DNA of 64,000 nucleotides from Rhizopus arrhizus (Eukaryota > Mucoromycota > Mucoromycetes > Mucorales > Rhizopodaceae). The DNA lies in contig JAKZZE010000029.1 in NCBI GenBank assembly GCA_024220505.1, positions 186,001 to 250,000 of the forward strand, read 5' to 3'. The notes beneath the pieces were generated by a model that saw nothing but the letters and a program-made list of their open reading frames with translations, was not told the origin of the DNA and made no database searches. Shown in pieces: positions 41,599 to 52,700 of the stretch; position 1 is the first letter of the stretch; every line of letters starts with the position of its first letter. The position numbers were made by a program, and so were the translations under genes.

Positions 41599-42509
41599 TA
41601 TATGGAAACGGCACTTTATTGTTTATCTTTAACCAAGGTTTTGAGCAAAAATGTTTAAAAACCTAAAATATCTATGGCTTTTTCTGTTAGCCAGTTTTTC
41701 TATCGATTTTGAAATCCATATCAAGCATGAATAGTAGTGAAATAATTTTTTATTTAATCACAATTGAAAAGCACGTTCTTCTAAAAACGATTTTATCAGT
41801 AGAACAAAAAAAAGGTTCAATTTTTACAACCTTTATTTTATTACAAGCAGCATCTACATTTCTTTTAACAAGTTTGGAATGGCCTAAATTTCATAGCGTA
41901 GTAACTTTTTGTCTTTTTAACCTAAAATTTAAAAGGAAGAACAAAGAATATATCGTTCTAATGTGCAACATTAAGTTCCTTTTATCAAATTGCATAAATT
42001 TTGATTGCTTCATTTTCTTAAGACAAATTTATTTATCATAAATTAATTGTTCAAACTGCTTAGCTCTATTATAAAGTAAAATGGGAAGGACTCACATGTA
42101 AGTCGATAATGCCTATACAGAAAAAAAAACGCATCAGCCTATAATAGAGTAAAATAGACAAGTATCGCTTAAAGGTATTAACTTCCCTTAGCTTAAAACA
42201 TAAGAAAAGCCTTTACTCATCTGAAATTGCGCAAAAGATAAAAATCTGTTTTCATGCCTCTAATGATAAAAAATACTTCTTCTGGTAACACTTTTGGTGA
42301 ATGCGAAACACATATTTGTGTATCCTCTTTCTTCTTGGATTTGTTGTGCGTGTTAAGCCCCAAAAATATGAAATTAAAAATAGCCTTCGTATCTAATACA
42401 ACTTACAATGTAACAACAAATCCTAATTCTATTATCAGAACCAAATATATATATTTACATAAAATTTCTGCTTTTTTTCCTGTTTTTTCCACATTGAATA
42501 CAAGCTACG
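41599..42509. other. spacer, no gene seen
   Basis: AT-rich. Two open frames of 87-110 codons (41709-42041, 42254-42517) lack motifs and overlap the leader of the next gene. Confidence 0.45.
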
Positions 42510-43432
42510 ATGACTGAAGTTACATACGTAAAACCAGCAAAAGATGATTATATTAAAAAAATCAAAAATGGTGTTAAAAGTGTTACTACAAAATTCAAGA
42601 GTACTAGAAAGGAATCGCTTCCTTCTCCTATTGAAAAGTCTTTAGAAAACTTGAAACCCCTGTTAAAGAAAGAAAATAAGGCCCAGCAAATCCAATCGGA
42701 TGTATGTTCTGGTAGTTCACCTTCCTTGGAGCAACACAATGGTCAAATTTATCAAAAGCCGGATGAGGCAGATAAATCAAGCGCTGAATCTCTTTCTGTA
42801 GAAGATAGGATAAAAGAAATGAGTATTGGTATCTCCGCTCGGCCCATAAGTCCTCACTTTCAAAGGCTCAATGAGGTGGATGAGCGCCAAAGCTCCCCTG
42901 AACTTGTAGAGAACAGAACGGCTGAATTTAGCACTGTGAGTCCTTCTACTCAAACAAGCTATCAGGAGCAAGCCCTAAAGGACAAGTATTTAAGATTATA
43001 CGATAATGCAAGTAAAGAAGCAGTCGAAATCAAACTGCGCTGCCAAACTTTGGAACAACTCCAAAATAATTATGTGGCCAAGAGAGACCATGTCATTAAA
43101 AAATCTAAATATAATACCAATGGTGGCTATAAATTTGATGGAGAACAGCCACTTTCAGAGTAAGTTACAGTATATACATTTAAGAGGAAAGAACTAACAA
43201 TACTATATCATTTAACAGACCTTGGTTGGACAGATATATGGAATGTCTCATTGACTACTTAGATGCATTGTCAGATAACACTTCTAGTAGAAGCTTGGAC
43301 GAACTTTCCAGACAATTCTTCAATGATCCTTTCTTAGTTTGTATCCATAGATATTTTAATAGACACAAAGGCTATCTCAGTTCTCTTTTATTAACGTTTG
43401 TTCCTTACAAAGCTAAGAAATCTCAAGCTTAA
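42510..43432 (+). CDS. hypothetical protein with coiled-coil-like segment
   Basis: Two exons (42510-43159 and 43219-43432) join to 287 codons. The first 60 residues are basic (KKIKNGVKSVTTKFKSTRK). Residues about 60-150 are Ser/Glu/Pro-rich and likely disordered. Residues about 155-200 (KDKYLRLYDNASKEAVEIKL, then RCQTLEQLQNNYVAKRDHV) look helical and coiled-coil-like. The C-terminal exon is a compact helical region, PWLDRYMECLIDYLDALSDN and LDELSRQFFNDPFLVCIHRY. I do not recognise the family and propose no function. Intact frame, a good donor (GTAAGT) and acceptor, and an in-frame junction argue that it is a real gene. It is convergent with the BAR-domain gene, 211 bp away. Confidence 0.6.
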
Positions 43433-43643
43433 AATAAACTAAACAAATCTATTTTGCTAGTAAAATACAAGCTATTTATCATCAAAAGTTTTCCGATAGT
43501 AGATACCATTTTTATTAAAAGAACATAGACTACTACAAAAAAATTTGTATTAGCTTATAATCCCGAGTGCCCTGCTTCATAGAAGAAAGAGAGCAAATAA
43601 CAAGCTATAGTTAAGAAAGAAAATGTTCATTTATTAAAATACA

Positions 43644-44818
43644 TCAAGCGCGGCTGTTTCTGTACAAAGATTCCTGAGTGACTTGAATTTCATCCAATTC
43701 AGGTGCAAGATCAGACAAAAGTTCCTGGGCTTCCTTAAAATATTGCAATTGTGCGGTAACCAAGTCGGACAAGTTACGATAGAATTCAGGCTATGGAAGA
43801 TATCAATTTTACGTATTAGAAAAGTTTGATTCTAATAAAACTTACATTTTCCAAAGCAGCCTTCATCAAGTTTGTAGATTCTTCAACAGCAGCAACAAAT
43901 TGATCCTCTGCTTGTTCAACTTCTAAACGAGCAGCTTCTGATTTTTCTGGACGAGCAGAGCGATATCTGGCCTTACAAGCATCAAGAGACAAACGAATGG
44001 AGTGAACACGACGTCTGGCTTTATTGGCTTGTTCAATAGAGGCGTTCAAAGTGGTTTGGACGGGTTTGTTGAAACGTTCAACAACAGCCTGATCCATTCT
44101 GACACGAGCATCAGCAACTTTGTGGGTGATTGTAGCATATTTGAATAAAGCAGTACCCAAAGGATCTTCTACACCGATTTCTTGAGAACCTTGAGCTGCA
44201 ACACGAGAGAGTCCATGCAATAAGGTCTTGGGTTCTTCAGGAGTTGATGGTGGTTGAGCAGCACGATCTGCTGCAGGAACTAGAGTAAGTTGCTGGATTT
44301 CACGGGTTACTGTACTGGTTATATTCATCAAGTTTTGTTGGACCTGAACAGGATAATCATAAGATGGATTGTTGAAGGTACGGGTGACCTTTAGCATATT
44401 AGACTGCACATCGCGAAGAGTGTCGAGACGCTATTTTAAGTAAACATTGTTAAACAAAAATACCTTATTGTTGAGTATTTAAATTTTACCTTTTCTAAAT
44501 CTTTGTATTCTTGAGGTAATTCAGTAACATTCTCAGCTGTTCCAAGCTTTTCTTGTGCATACTTTATACAAAAAGAAAGTTTTAGTAGCTTTTTAGAAAC
44601 TTGTATTGCTGCAAATTAATACACTTTACTTGTCTAACCTGCCCAAGACCTTTGTTCAGTCTCTGGGCAAAAGGATTAATACGAGAACCTAATTGCGCGA
44701 AACCATCCAAAGTGTTATTAAAAAGAGCATTTGGATTCAAAGCACTTGAATTGGTGTTTGTTGCATGCTGTACAGGTTCAGCGTCTACAACTTTGATACC
44801 GTCGTTAGGTTGTGACAT
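43644..44818 (-). CDS. BAR-domain protein, GVP36-like
   Basis: Four exons (44818-44630, 44561-44490, 44430-43846, 43790-43644) join to 330 codons. After about 40 disordered residues the protein has the long helical layout of BAR proteins: INPFAQRLNKGLGQVRQYAQ, EKLGTAENVTELPQEYKDLE, LDTLRDVQSNMLKVTRTFNN, HKVADARVRMDQAVVERFNK, EQAEDQFVAAVEESTNLMKA, and PEFYRNLSDLVTAQLQYFKE near the end. This resembles yeast Gvp36, a BAR protein of Golgi-derived vesicles linked to endocytosis and vacuole shape. For exon 1, I used the GTAAAG donor giving GQVRQ|YAQEKLG over a nearer GTTAGA. No SH3 domain follows, unlike RVS167. Confidence 0.82.
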
Positions 44819-47572
44819 TTTTAAGTAGTCTTTTATAAAAGAAAAAAGAAAAAGAAAAATTTAAAGAGAAACAGATATTGTGCTCAAGTCACTTGCGTTT
44901 TTAAACTCAAAATATAAAGCATTGTTGTTCTGTCATAATTTATCTTTTAACTTTGATAAAAACTATTGGAATTGACAAAGGAATATTTCTTTGGATATAG
45001 ATTACAAAACAGGGTGTCGATAGCCATAAGTTTCAAAGTGATTTTAAAGGGAAAGAGAGATTCTATATTTATTGTGTAAAGCCACCTTCCTATATCTTAA
45101 TTTGTTGATTAATGCCTCTTCAAATGGAAGATTGTTTGAAACAAAAAGTTAAAAAATTAACATTCCATAATACAATAAGATCCATAGATTGTCTTGATAT
45201 TTATATAATATTTAAAGGCGCTGCTTACAGTATCAACTGTGTACAATCGTAAAGAATTAATTGTGCTTATCAATCAAATTACGCATAAAAGGGCTTGAAT
45301 GTTAAAAGGAAAGTTATTTTAAGCTTATAGTCCGAATCAGACAGGCAGGTGACTGTACTTCTTTGCTGCTTTTAAGATATTAAGATTGTACTAACATTCA
45401 AGCAGTATAATGTCATAAGTCATAGAATCAGCAAGTAACAGTGCTTATAAAAGAATAGGCATTCTGAAATTGTGAAAGAAGCTGTTTTTTATTTCTCACA
45501 AAGCAATATAATTACTTGTATGTTTTTTAGAGTGAGGAGTAGAAATACTTGGAAAATATCCAAGCATCTCAATCAGTGGACAGGATTTCAGGATCTTAAC
45601 ACTGCAAATTTTGCTCCGGACTGTTACTTGGTAGATGCTTAATAGGTGTTCAACCAAGCAATGCCAATAAATTTCAGTGCTTACTAAGCTATTCAAACTG
45701 CATTATGTTTGCATCAAAGCATAAAATCGTAAAGTTAGACCTATCTAAAATTTAAAAAGGCATTTAACGACTGCCTATTTTAGACAATAAGAAAATAAGA
45801 ATAAAAAATAAATAGAGTATTTGAGAAACCTCTTATTTTTAAAAATGAAGCAGCAAGGGCCATAACAACAAAGAAGAAAGATTTACGTTGTAACAGTTTG
45901 CTTTTTGTTTAAGCCTTGTATACTTTTAGAATTTAAAATAGTTTTAAAAATAAAATTGGGTACTTTCTTGACATGAGTTTTAAAGATATATAATGAGAAT
46001 AATTGAATCAAGAGATTTAACCTGTAGGTGTTTATAATGAAGACAAAAATTTCATAAAGGAAAATACTATTTCGTTTGTTGTTAAAAAGAAGAAGAAATG
46101 AGCTAGAAGTAAATCAGAATTAGGCCGGAATTAAACCAAAACAGCGTTGCAATCTTTAATTATAAAAGTTTTTATAGCTTTGATGATCAGCCGAGAGATT
46201 GCAGTGCCCTTTAAGTCAAATCTATGTCTTCTTTTCGAGGAATCTTTCAAGCCTATGCCTTGTATTAAAATTATATACTCATTTAAAGAGCCAAAATTAT
46301 AGTTAGCATTATTACAACAAAATGAATAAACATTCTGCATTTATACACCTTAGCATTCTCTACTATACTCTTTAAAATAATTAGTGCATATTCTACAAAC
46401 GGCCATTAATAATATCTTTTATTATTATATATATGGTTTCGTCTTATAGTATTATCAAGTATTATGCCCAAACGTGGCGCAAACAAATTACCAAATACTT
46501 GAAAAACAACATCAATTTTAAGCAGCTTTCAAGAATAAAGGATGTCATAAATCGTCATTCTGTTGCTTTTATTTCTTTTTATAAACGCTTATTAAGTTTT
46601 TTACTTTTAATTTATTTTTATTCGAACATTACTAAATACATTATTTAATTCTTGATAGTATATGTAATAAGCATAACCCAAGTAAATCGAAATCCGCTAT
46701 TACTAGCGGCCAAGTTAGTAATGATACTGAAGCTAATAGTGATAACAGCATTATAGCTAGAGTTAACTTTATCATTCGAGATGGTTTACCTTTGCAAGTT
46801 TTTCCCCTACTTCGCAAGCTGTCATAATATTGTTCGAATTGACTCTAGTCAACTTTCGAAATGTTGTGCTCCAAAGATAATCATTGTATAGTAATCAAGT
46901 ATTATTGAAGATTAGTAAAGTGAGTATAGGATGTATAAGCTTATTAGTATATATTTTTATATACCAAAATAGACTTGTGAATAGATAGCAAGCATCTATA
47001 TTAATCTATGTAAAGTTCTGCAAAATAATGTTGTTACATCCTGACATACTTTAAACATGATTCATACTCAATTTACAAAATCAGAGTAATGAATGCTTTA
47101 CAAAAATTTATTACAATTTTTTTCTCTATTATTCGGTCATAACTAATTGTACTCCTTTAACTCAATATAAGTTGTTTTAATACAGCTTCTGATGCAATGT
47201 CACATAAATGTAAAATAGATTAACTTAAGAAATACATATAAACAGCCCAGCTGTATAACAAGAGACAGATCTTCATACTAGATTTACAGCTATAATTAAA
47301 GTATCTTGGAAAAGATTTAATTGAATTTTTATGAAAAGAACACAAGTACTAGATAAAATTATATTAAATAAAACCCTATATTTTTTATTCCTGAGAGCTC
47401 TTATTCTTAATTATTGTTTTTGTGAACAAAACAGTATTGAAATGGTTTGTAGGAGAATTTGGAATATAATACACAAGAAACACAAAGGGTGCGTCTATGG
47501 TACTCGACTCGGATTATTCCGGTCCGCACTACTTATACACAAAATATTTCGAAATTCAAAAAATTCAGCTCC
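44819..47572. other. gene-poor AT-rich spacer
   Basis: No supported gene over 2.7 kb. Short open frames (for example 45496-45696, 46131-46340, 46433-46648) lack motifs. It leads up to the tRNA gene. Confidence 0.55.
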
Positions 47573-47643
47573 GCCGTGATAGTATAGTGGCAGTACGTAG
47601 CGTTGTGGCCGCTTCGACGCAGGTTCGATTCCTGCTCACGGCA
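47573..47643 (+). tRNA. tRNA-His (GTG)
   Basis: A 71-nt cloverleaf. Acceptor stem GCCGTGA pairs fully with TCACGGC, with discriminator A at 47643. The anticodon loop TTGTGGC puts GTG at 47605-47607. The anticodon stem has four pairs plus one U-U at its base. T arm GCAGG-TTCGATT-CCTGC is perfect and forms the B box; TAGTATAGTGGC provides the D arm/A box. No intron. As in other eukaryotes, the extra G at position -1 would be added after transcription. A Pol III terminator follows. Confidence 0.95.
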
Positions 47644-47650
47644 GTGTTCC

Positions 47651-47656
47651 TTTTTT
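47651..47656 (+). terminator. Pol III T-run terminator of tRNA-His
   Basis: Six T residues start 8 bp after the mature tRNA 3' end, the usual Pol III stop signal. Confidence 0.8.
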
Positions 47657-47701
47657 AATTTGTTTTGAACAAAAGTAATGAAATTTTTGGTTCCAAAACA
47701 T

Positions 47702-48326
47702 TGTAACACAAACAATGGGAAAAAATTAAAAAATTGTACCACCAGAATTGAATGAATACAGACAGTGTATGAATACAGACAGTGTATGAATACAGACAGT
47801 GTTTGAATACAGACAGTTGTTTGGATTCAGATGGCTATGTAGATTCATACAAAATTCTTTTCACACTAAAAGCCAAAAACAACAGATAATCAGAAAACTC
47901 CAAAAACATATAAATACCTCGACATATTAACAGCAATCAAAATACTTACTTACTTACTTACTTTTGAACTTACTTTTATTTTACTTTACTTGTTGATTAT
48001 TTTAATAAATATCATACAAAGTAAATCTCTTTTGTTTTTCTTTTATTTTACTTAACATCAAGAACAAGAAGTCCCTTGAAGTATATACACTTCATTGTAA
48101 ATCCTTTTTATTTTATTTTACCTTTATTTTACCTTTTTATTTTTACTTTACTCAAAACAGTTTGATCTACTTATAAGATCTGGTGGTCACTTTACTCAAG
48201 CAACTCATATTCAAATCATTACCCTTTTTGGAATCAAATCCTACCTAAACCTTTGATCTTATATCAAGACTCTCTTAAATCAAACCTATTTAACACTATA
48301 AAAATCTTATAAACTCCAATCTCACA
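47702..48326 (+). repeat. 5' LTR
   Basis: 625 bp, TGTAAC...CTCACA. It contains four tandem 17-bp units, a TATAAATA at about 47909, several ACTTACTT repeats, and an internal TGGTGGTCACT at 48181. It matches the 3' LTR throughout as far as I could compare line by line. Confidence 0.93.
47753..47820 (+). repeat. four 17-bp tandem repeats in the LTR
   Basis: Units of tgaatacagacagtgta repeat four times head to tail; the last two carry small changes. The same array is present in the 3' LTR. Tandem repeats in U3 often act as enhancer-like elements in retroelements; that role is inferred. Confidence 0.85.
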
Positions 48327-48328
48327 TT

Positions 48329-48346
48329 TGGTGGTCACTACGAGGG
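48329..48346 (+). other. tRNA primer-binding site
   Basis: TGGTGGTCACTACGAGGG begins 2 nt after the 5' LTR. The leading TGG would pair with the CCA end of a tRNA, and the rest with an acceptor/T-arm 3' strand ending GTGACCA. I cannot name the tRNA from memory. Confidence 0.7.
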
Positions 48347-48452
48347 AAAATCAATTAAAAACAGCAAATAAATCAACAAACTACAGAAAACTTCAAAAAA
48401 AAAAAATTTATTCAAAATCGATTCTACAATCTCAGAACACTTATTAGCAACA

Positions 48453-49784
48453 ATGAATACAGCAGGACAAAACGCGTTGGCCTCAGTCAGCAACCAAGGA
48501 TATCGTCCCAGACTAATTGAATTCCATGGTTATGAAGGAGAAGATTTTCGACATTTCTTGGAGATACTAGAATCTTTCCTCGCTATCAGTAATACACATA
48601 ATGATTCGCGCAAACTTGTTATTCTCAAGTCCCAATTACGACGTGCAGCAAAAATATATTACGAAAATGTTATACTCAAGGAAAATACAGAACTCACATA
48701 TGATATGGCTATTGAAAAGCTGAAAGAACATTATATCACCCCTGAACTAATACAAAGCTATGAATTAGAATTCAATGAGATGTATCAAGGTGATCAAGAA
48801 CACCCTCAGATTTTCTTGGCTAGACTACGAGAAGCCGCCGACCTGGCCAATATTACTAGCGAAGAGGTAGTTCAAAGTCGATTCCGTGCTGGATTATTGC
48901 GGGAAATCAAACAGTTCTGTATCCAATGTAGTTCAAAGACATTCCAGGATTGGATTAACCATGCTGAAGGATGGTGGAATGCAAATAGACCACGAAAAAT
49001 CGCAATGGTTGATAATCCATTTATTCCTCGCAATATTAACAATGCTTTAATTTATCACGACGATAATGCTTATCATGGTCATCATAATATTAACAACCAC
49101 AACATTGAATTGATAGACACTGAAGAAAGACCAACACAATTTATCACAATTAATGATGTCCGGTCTCATCATAAAACAAGACAACCATACATCGTACCTA
49201 ATCAATTAAGTACTATGGATATAATTGGACAACCTAATGATTCAAAGTACTATGCTTATCATACTACTAGTAATAACCATAATAATCCTATGCAACCCAA
49301 CAATCAGCAGGACCTTTTTGGAATGATACAACAGGCCATACGAAATGAGCTTTCTGGTCAAGGATACCACAGTAGTCAAAATAGATTCAACAATCGCAAC
49401 AATAGGAATAATTATCGGAACAATGATGGTAATAATGGATACAACAACAATAATGGATACAACAACAGTAATGAATACAACAACAGTAATAGATACAACA
49501 ATAGTAATGGATACAACAACGGAAGATATAACAACAGTAATGGATATAATAATAATAATGGATACAATAGCAATGGCGGATATAATAACAGTGGGTATAA
49601 CAACGGATATAATAGCTTCAACAATCGCAATAGTTACAATAGTAGTGGACACAACCAAAGCAGAAACAACGGTGATTACAACAATAGATCAGAGTATAAC
49701 CGCAAGGAGTCAAATAGCAACTACAATAATCAACCCTTTACATATCAACATGAACAACAACAAAGCCAACCGGCAAAAAACTGA
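48453..49784 (+). CDS. gag: Gag with Asn/Tyr-rich tail
   Basis: 443 codons. Residues about 15-190 look like the retrotransposon Gag capsid domain: IEFHGYEGEDFRHFLEILES, LRRAAKIYYENVI, MAIEKLKEHYITPELIQSYE, FLARLREAADLANI and FQDWINHAEGWW. No CCHC zinc knuckle is present anywhere. Instead residues about 305-430 are a low-complexity run of Asn, Tyr, Gly and Ser (repeats of GYNNSN/RYNNSN types) with scattered Arg, as in prion-like RNA-binding tails. It would form the particle and bind RNA in the cytoplasm. The ORF ends GCA-AAA-AAC-TGA, a slippery frameshift site. A 12-A run plus TTTAT lies in the leader. Confidence 0.88.
   Translation: MNTAGQNALASVSNQGYRPRLIEFHGYEGEDFRHFLEILESFLAISNTHNDSRKLVILKSQLRRAAKIYYENVILKENTELTYDMAIEKLKEHYITPELIQSYELEFNEMYQGDQEHPQIFLARLREAADLANITSEEVVQSRFRAGLLREIKQFCIQCSSKTFQDWINHAEGWWNANRPRKIAMVDNPFIPRNINNALIYHDDNAYHGHHNINNHNIELIDTEERPTQFITINDVRSHHKTRQPYIVPNQLSTMDIIGQPNDSKYYAYHTTSNNHNNPMQPNNQQDLFGMIQQAIRNELSGQGYHSSQNRFNNRNNRNNYRNNDGNNGYNNNNGYNNSNEYNNSNRYNNSNGYNNGRYNNSNGYNNNNGYNSNGGYNNSGYNNGYNSFNNRNSYNSSGHNQSRNNGDYNNRSEYNRKESNSNYNNQPFTYQHEQQQSQPAKN
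49420..49660 (+). repeat. degenerate aac/aat-rich repeats in gag
   Basis: Units built from ggatacaacaacagtaat and variants repeat about a dozen times and encode the Asn/Tyr-rich Gag tail. The antisense and shifted frames are therefore also open, which explains spurious repetitive frames there. Confidence 0.8.
49775..49781 (+). promoter_or_regulatory. -1 ribosomal frameshift heptamer A AAA AAC
   Basis: The last Gag codons are GCA AAA AAC followed by TGA. The heptamer A AAA AAC is in the exact X XXY YYZ register, and slipping back by one base reads CTG AAT GGG..., which is the frame of the pol ORF and stays open to 52840. Confidence 0.85.
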
Positions 49785-52700
49785 ATGGGTCGGTTGTTTA
49801 TAAAGAAAACAATGGTCAATCGGACACCCAAAATATAAAAAAATCCATTAACAAACAACAACAACAATCAACACAACAATCAACACAACAATTAAACGCT
49901 ATATTAACCCAAAATGAAGAGGAATATACTGACAAAGAGCTATACTCGGCTATCAGACCAGAAAAGCCTCCTGAAGTCAGAAGAGGAGTACCTTATACGA
50001 AATCCAAACTTCCAAATCAAAAGAAACCAGCAAAAGAATCAACCACAAATAGGAAAGTCATCACACGAAGTCATCTTGAAGAAATCAAACCGACAACCAA
50101 CAGTCAAATGACCGCAACACATAATGTAGAAATGGATACGGACCTACCAATTGAACCTATTAGAAGGAGGACACCGAAAAAGAGAACACAGCCTGACGTT
50201 TCTTATGACATAGTAACAGACGTGCTAGATAAACCTGCAAACATATCTGTACGAGATCTGATTTCTTCTACACCCAGATATCGAAGAGAATTAATTGGAG
50301 CATGTAGACCCAAAAGAATGACTACTAAAACAAATGAAACTCAACAGACAATGGCTATAATGGAAGATGAAGACATAAACACTACGGCTGTATATTCTAA
50401 AACAAGCATTGGTGATCATAATGTTAAAACTTTGATTGACTGTGGAGCAGCAAAAACATGTATGTCAAAAGCATTAGCCGATGCATTAAAATTAAAAATC
50501 GACGCACCTTCAGAAAGTATATTTACCTTAGGAAACGGAACCAAACAACCTGCATTAGGAATTATATATGATGTGCCAATAGAAGTTAAAGAAAATATAG
50601 TCATACCTTGCAATGTAGAAGTATTACCTTCATGTCCTTCACATTTTATAATCGGAAATAACTGGTTGAATCGAGCCAAAGCAAAGATAGACTTTAACAG
50701 TAGTACGCTGAAGGTGGCTTACAAAGATCAAAAGGCTGAATTACCAATAACATTCTTGCGAAAAAAAGAAAGAGTACCAAAGATGGTCACCTACACCCAA
50801 AGCTATCAAAATCCTATTAGTTTAACCAATTCTTCACCTAAAAGAGTGCATTTTGAAGACGACACAACAGATGTATACTCAGAAGAGTTATCCACCTCTG
50901 AAGAAAACTTTGACGAGGATTACTCGGCAGAAGACGAATCATCAGAAGAAGAACATGAGAAAAATAGCTCTGATACATTGTTAGTGCTAGAACAAGATAA
51001 GGAACAAAAAATAGAGGTGTTAGTTGAAGAAACCGAAAAGATAATTCGCGCACCCAAAGAAGGAATGATAATCAAAGCACATACTTCAAGCACATTCTAT
51101 ATAGATAGATCACCCAAAGATCACAGGAAATTCACCTACAATTTTGAAATTATAAACAAGAAAGTCTTAGAGGCGACAGGATATTTCGACATGAATTCAA
51201 ATATCATAATTAACAAAAGAAATATTGAAGTACATTTATACAATCGATCCGAACTTGATATACATTTACAACCGTATGAAGAAATAGGAAGAATAGAAGA
51301 ATACAATTTGGAAAATGAAGAAATGATACAAGCCTATCAACTCAATAGAAACCATGATCTGTTTGTACTAGAAGAGACACATTCAAACGATGAAGATGAT
51401 GATGAAGTAATTGATTCAGAAGAATACGCTAAATTAGAAGTTGGAAAAATAGAGAAGAAAATCGAAAAGAAATTACGAAAGCTCATACATAAATATAAAG
51501 ATATATTTGATTGGAATAATGACACCATTGGATGTACGCCACTAATACAACATAAAATAACCATAGAAGAGAATACACCACCTATTAGTCATAGGCCTTA
51601 TCGGCTCAGTCCTATTGAATCAGACTATCTTCAAAAAGAATTGGAGAAATATTGTAAGTTAGGAGTAATCGCACCCTCAAACAGTCCGTGGGCAGCACCC
51701 GTAATCTTGGTCAAGAAAAAAAATGGAGAATACCGTATGGTTATTGACTATCGAAAACTGAACGCGGTGACAAAAAAAGATTCGTATCCCCTACCAAGGA
51801 TTGATGACTTGCTAGATACTCTGGGAAAGGCAAAAGTATTTTCTGCTTTAGACATGAGGGCCGGTTTTCATCAAATACCAATGGAAGAGAATAGCAAAGA
51901 ACTCACTGCGTTTACTACAAAATATGGTGTCTACAGTTACAACACTTTGCCTATGGGGTTAGTTAATTCGCCTGCTACATTTCAACGCCTCATAGACCTT
52001 TGCTTCAGATCCTTGATAAACAAATGTCTAGTTGCCTATATCGACGATTTGAATGTATACTCTCACAACATACATGAACACCTCATACATATCGAACAGG
52101 TTTTTAATTGTATCCAAATTGCCAACTTAAAGTTGAATCCAGAGAAATGCTTCTTTTTTAAGGATCATCTGAAATTTCTCGGGTATATTGTTACAAGCAA
52201 TGGAATACAGACAGACCCAAGCAAGATAGAAAAAATACAAAACTATCCTGTGCCAAAAACTCTCACGCAAATAAGGGGATTTCTTGGGCTAGCGTCATAC
52301 TATCGACGATTTATCAAAAACTTTGCAGCAATCGCACGCCCTTTACATGATCAAACAAAAACCTCAAAAAAGATACCATGGACTAACAAAACCACTGAAT
52401 CTTTTGAATTACTCAAAAAATTGTTGACACAAGCACCGGTATTAGCAAGGCCCGACTTTAATCGCGACTTTATCTTGGTGACTGACGCATCTAGAAATGG
52501 CCTTGGGTGTATCTTGACACAACTGGATGATAATGGGCATGAGCATCCAATCATATATGCAAGTAGAAGCTTAAAATCCAGTGAGGTAAACTATGGAGTC
52601 TCGAAGTTAGAATGTTTAGCTGTGATCTGGGCAGTAAAGAAATTCAGACCATATCTCTTGGGAAAAAGATTTAAAATTATAACAGATCATTCAGCCTTAA

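Noticed and set aside
47533..47742. 69-codon minus frame over the tRNA-His gene
   Set aside because: Its middle is the reverse translation of the tRNA (a known artefact); no independent coding evidence.
47753..47820. Short direct repeats as a CRISPR-like array
   Set aside because: The units are adjoining tandem repeats without spacers and lie in an LTR of a eukaryotic element.
49242..49803. Long repetitive open frames in other frames of gag
   Set aside because: They are by-products of the aac/aat repeat that encodes the Asn/Tyr tail, with Ile/Val/Thr or Leu/Tyr monotony.
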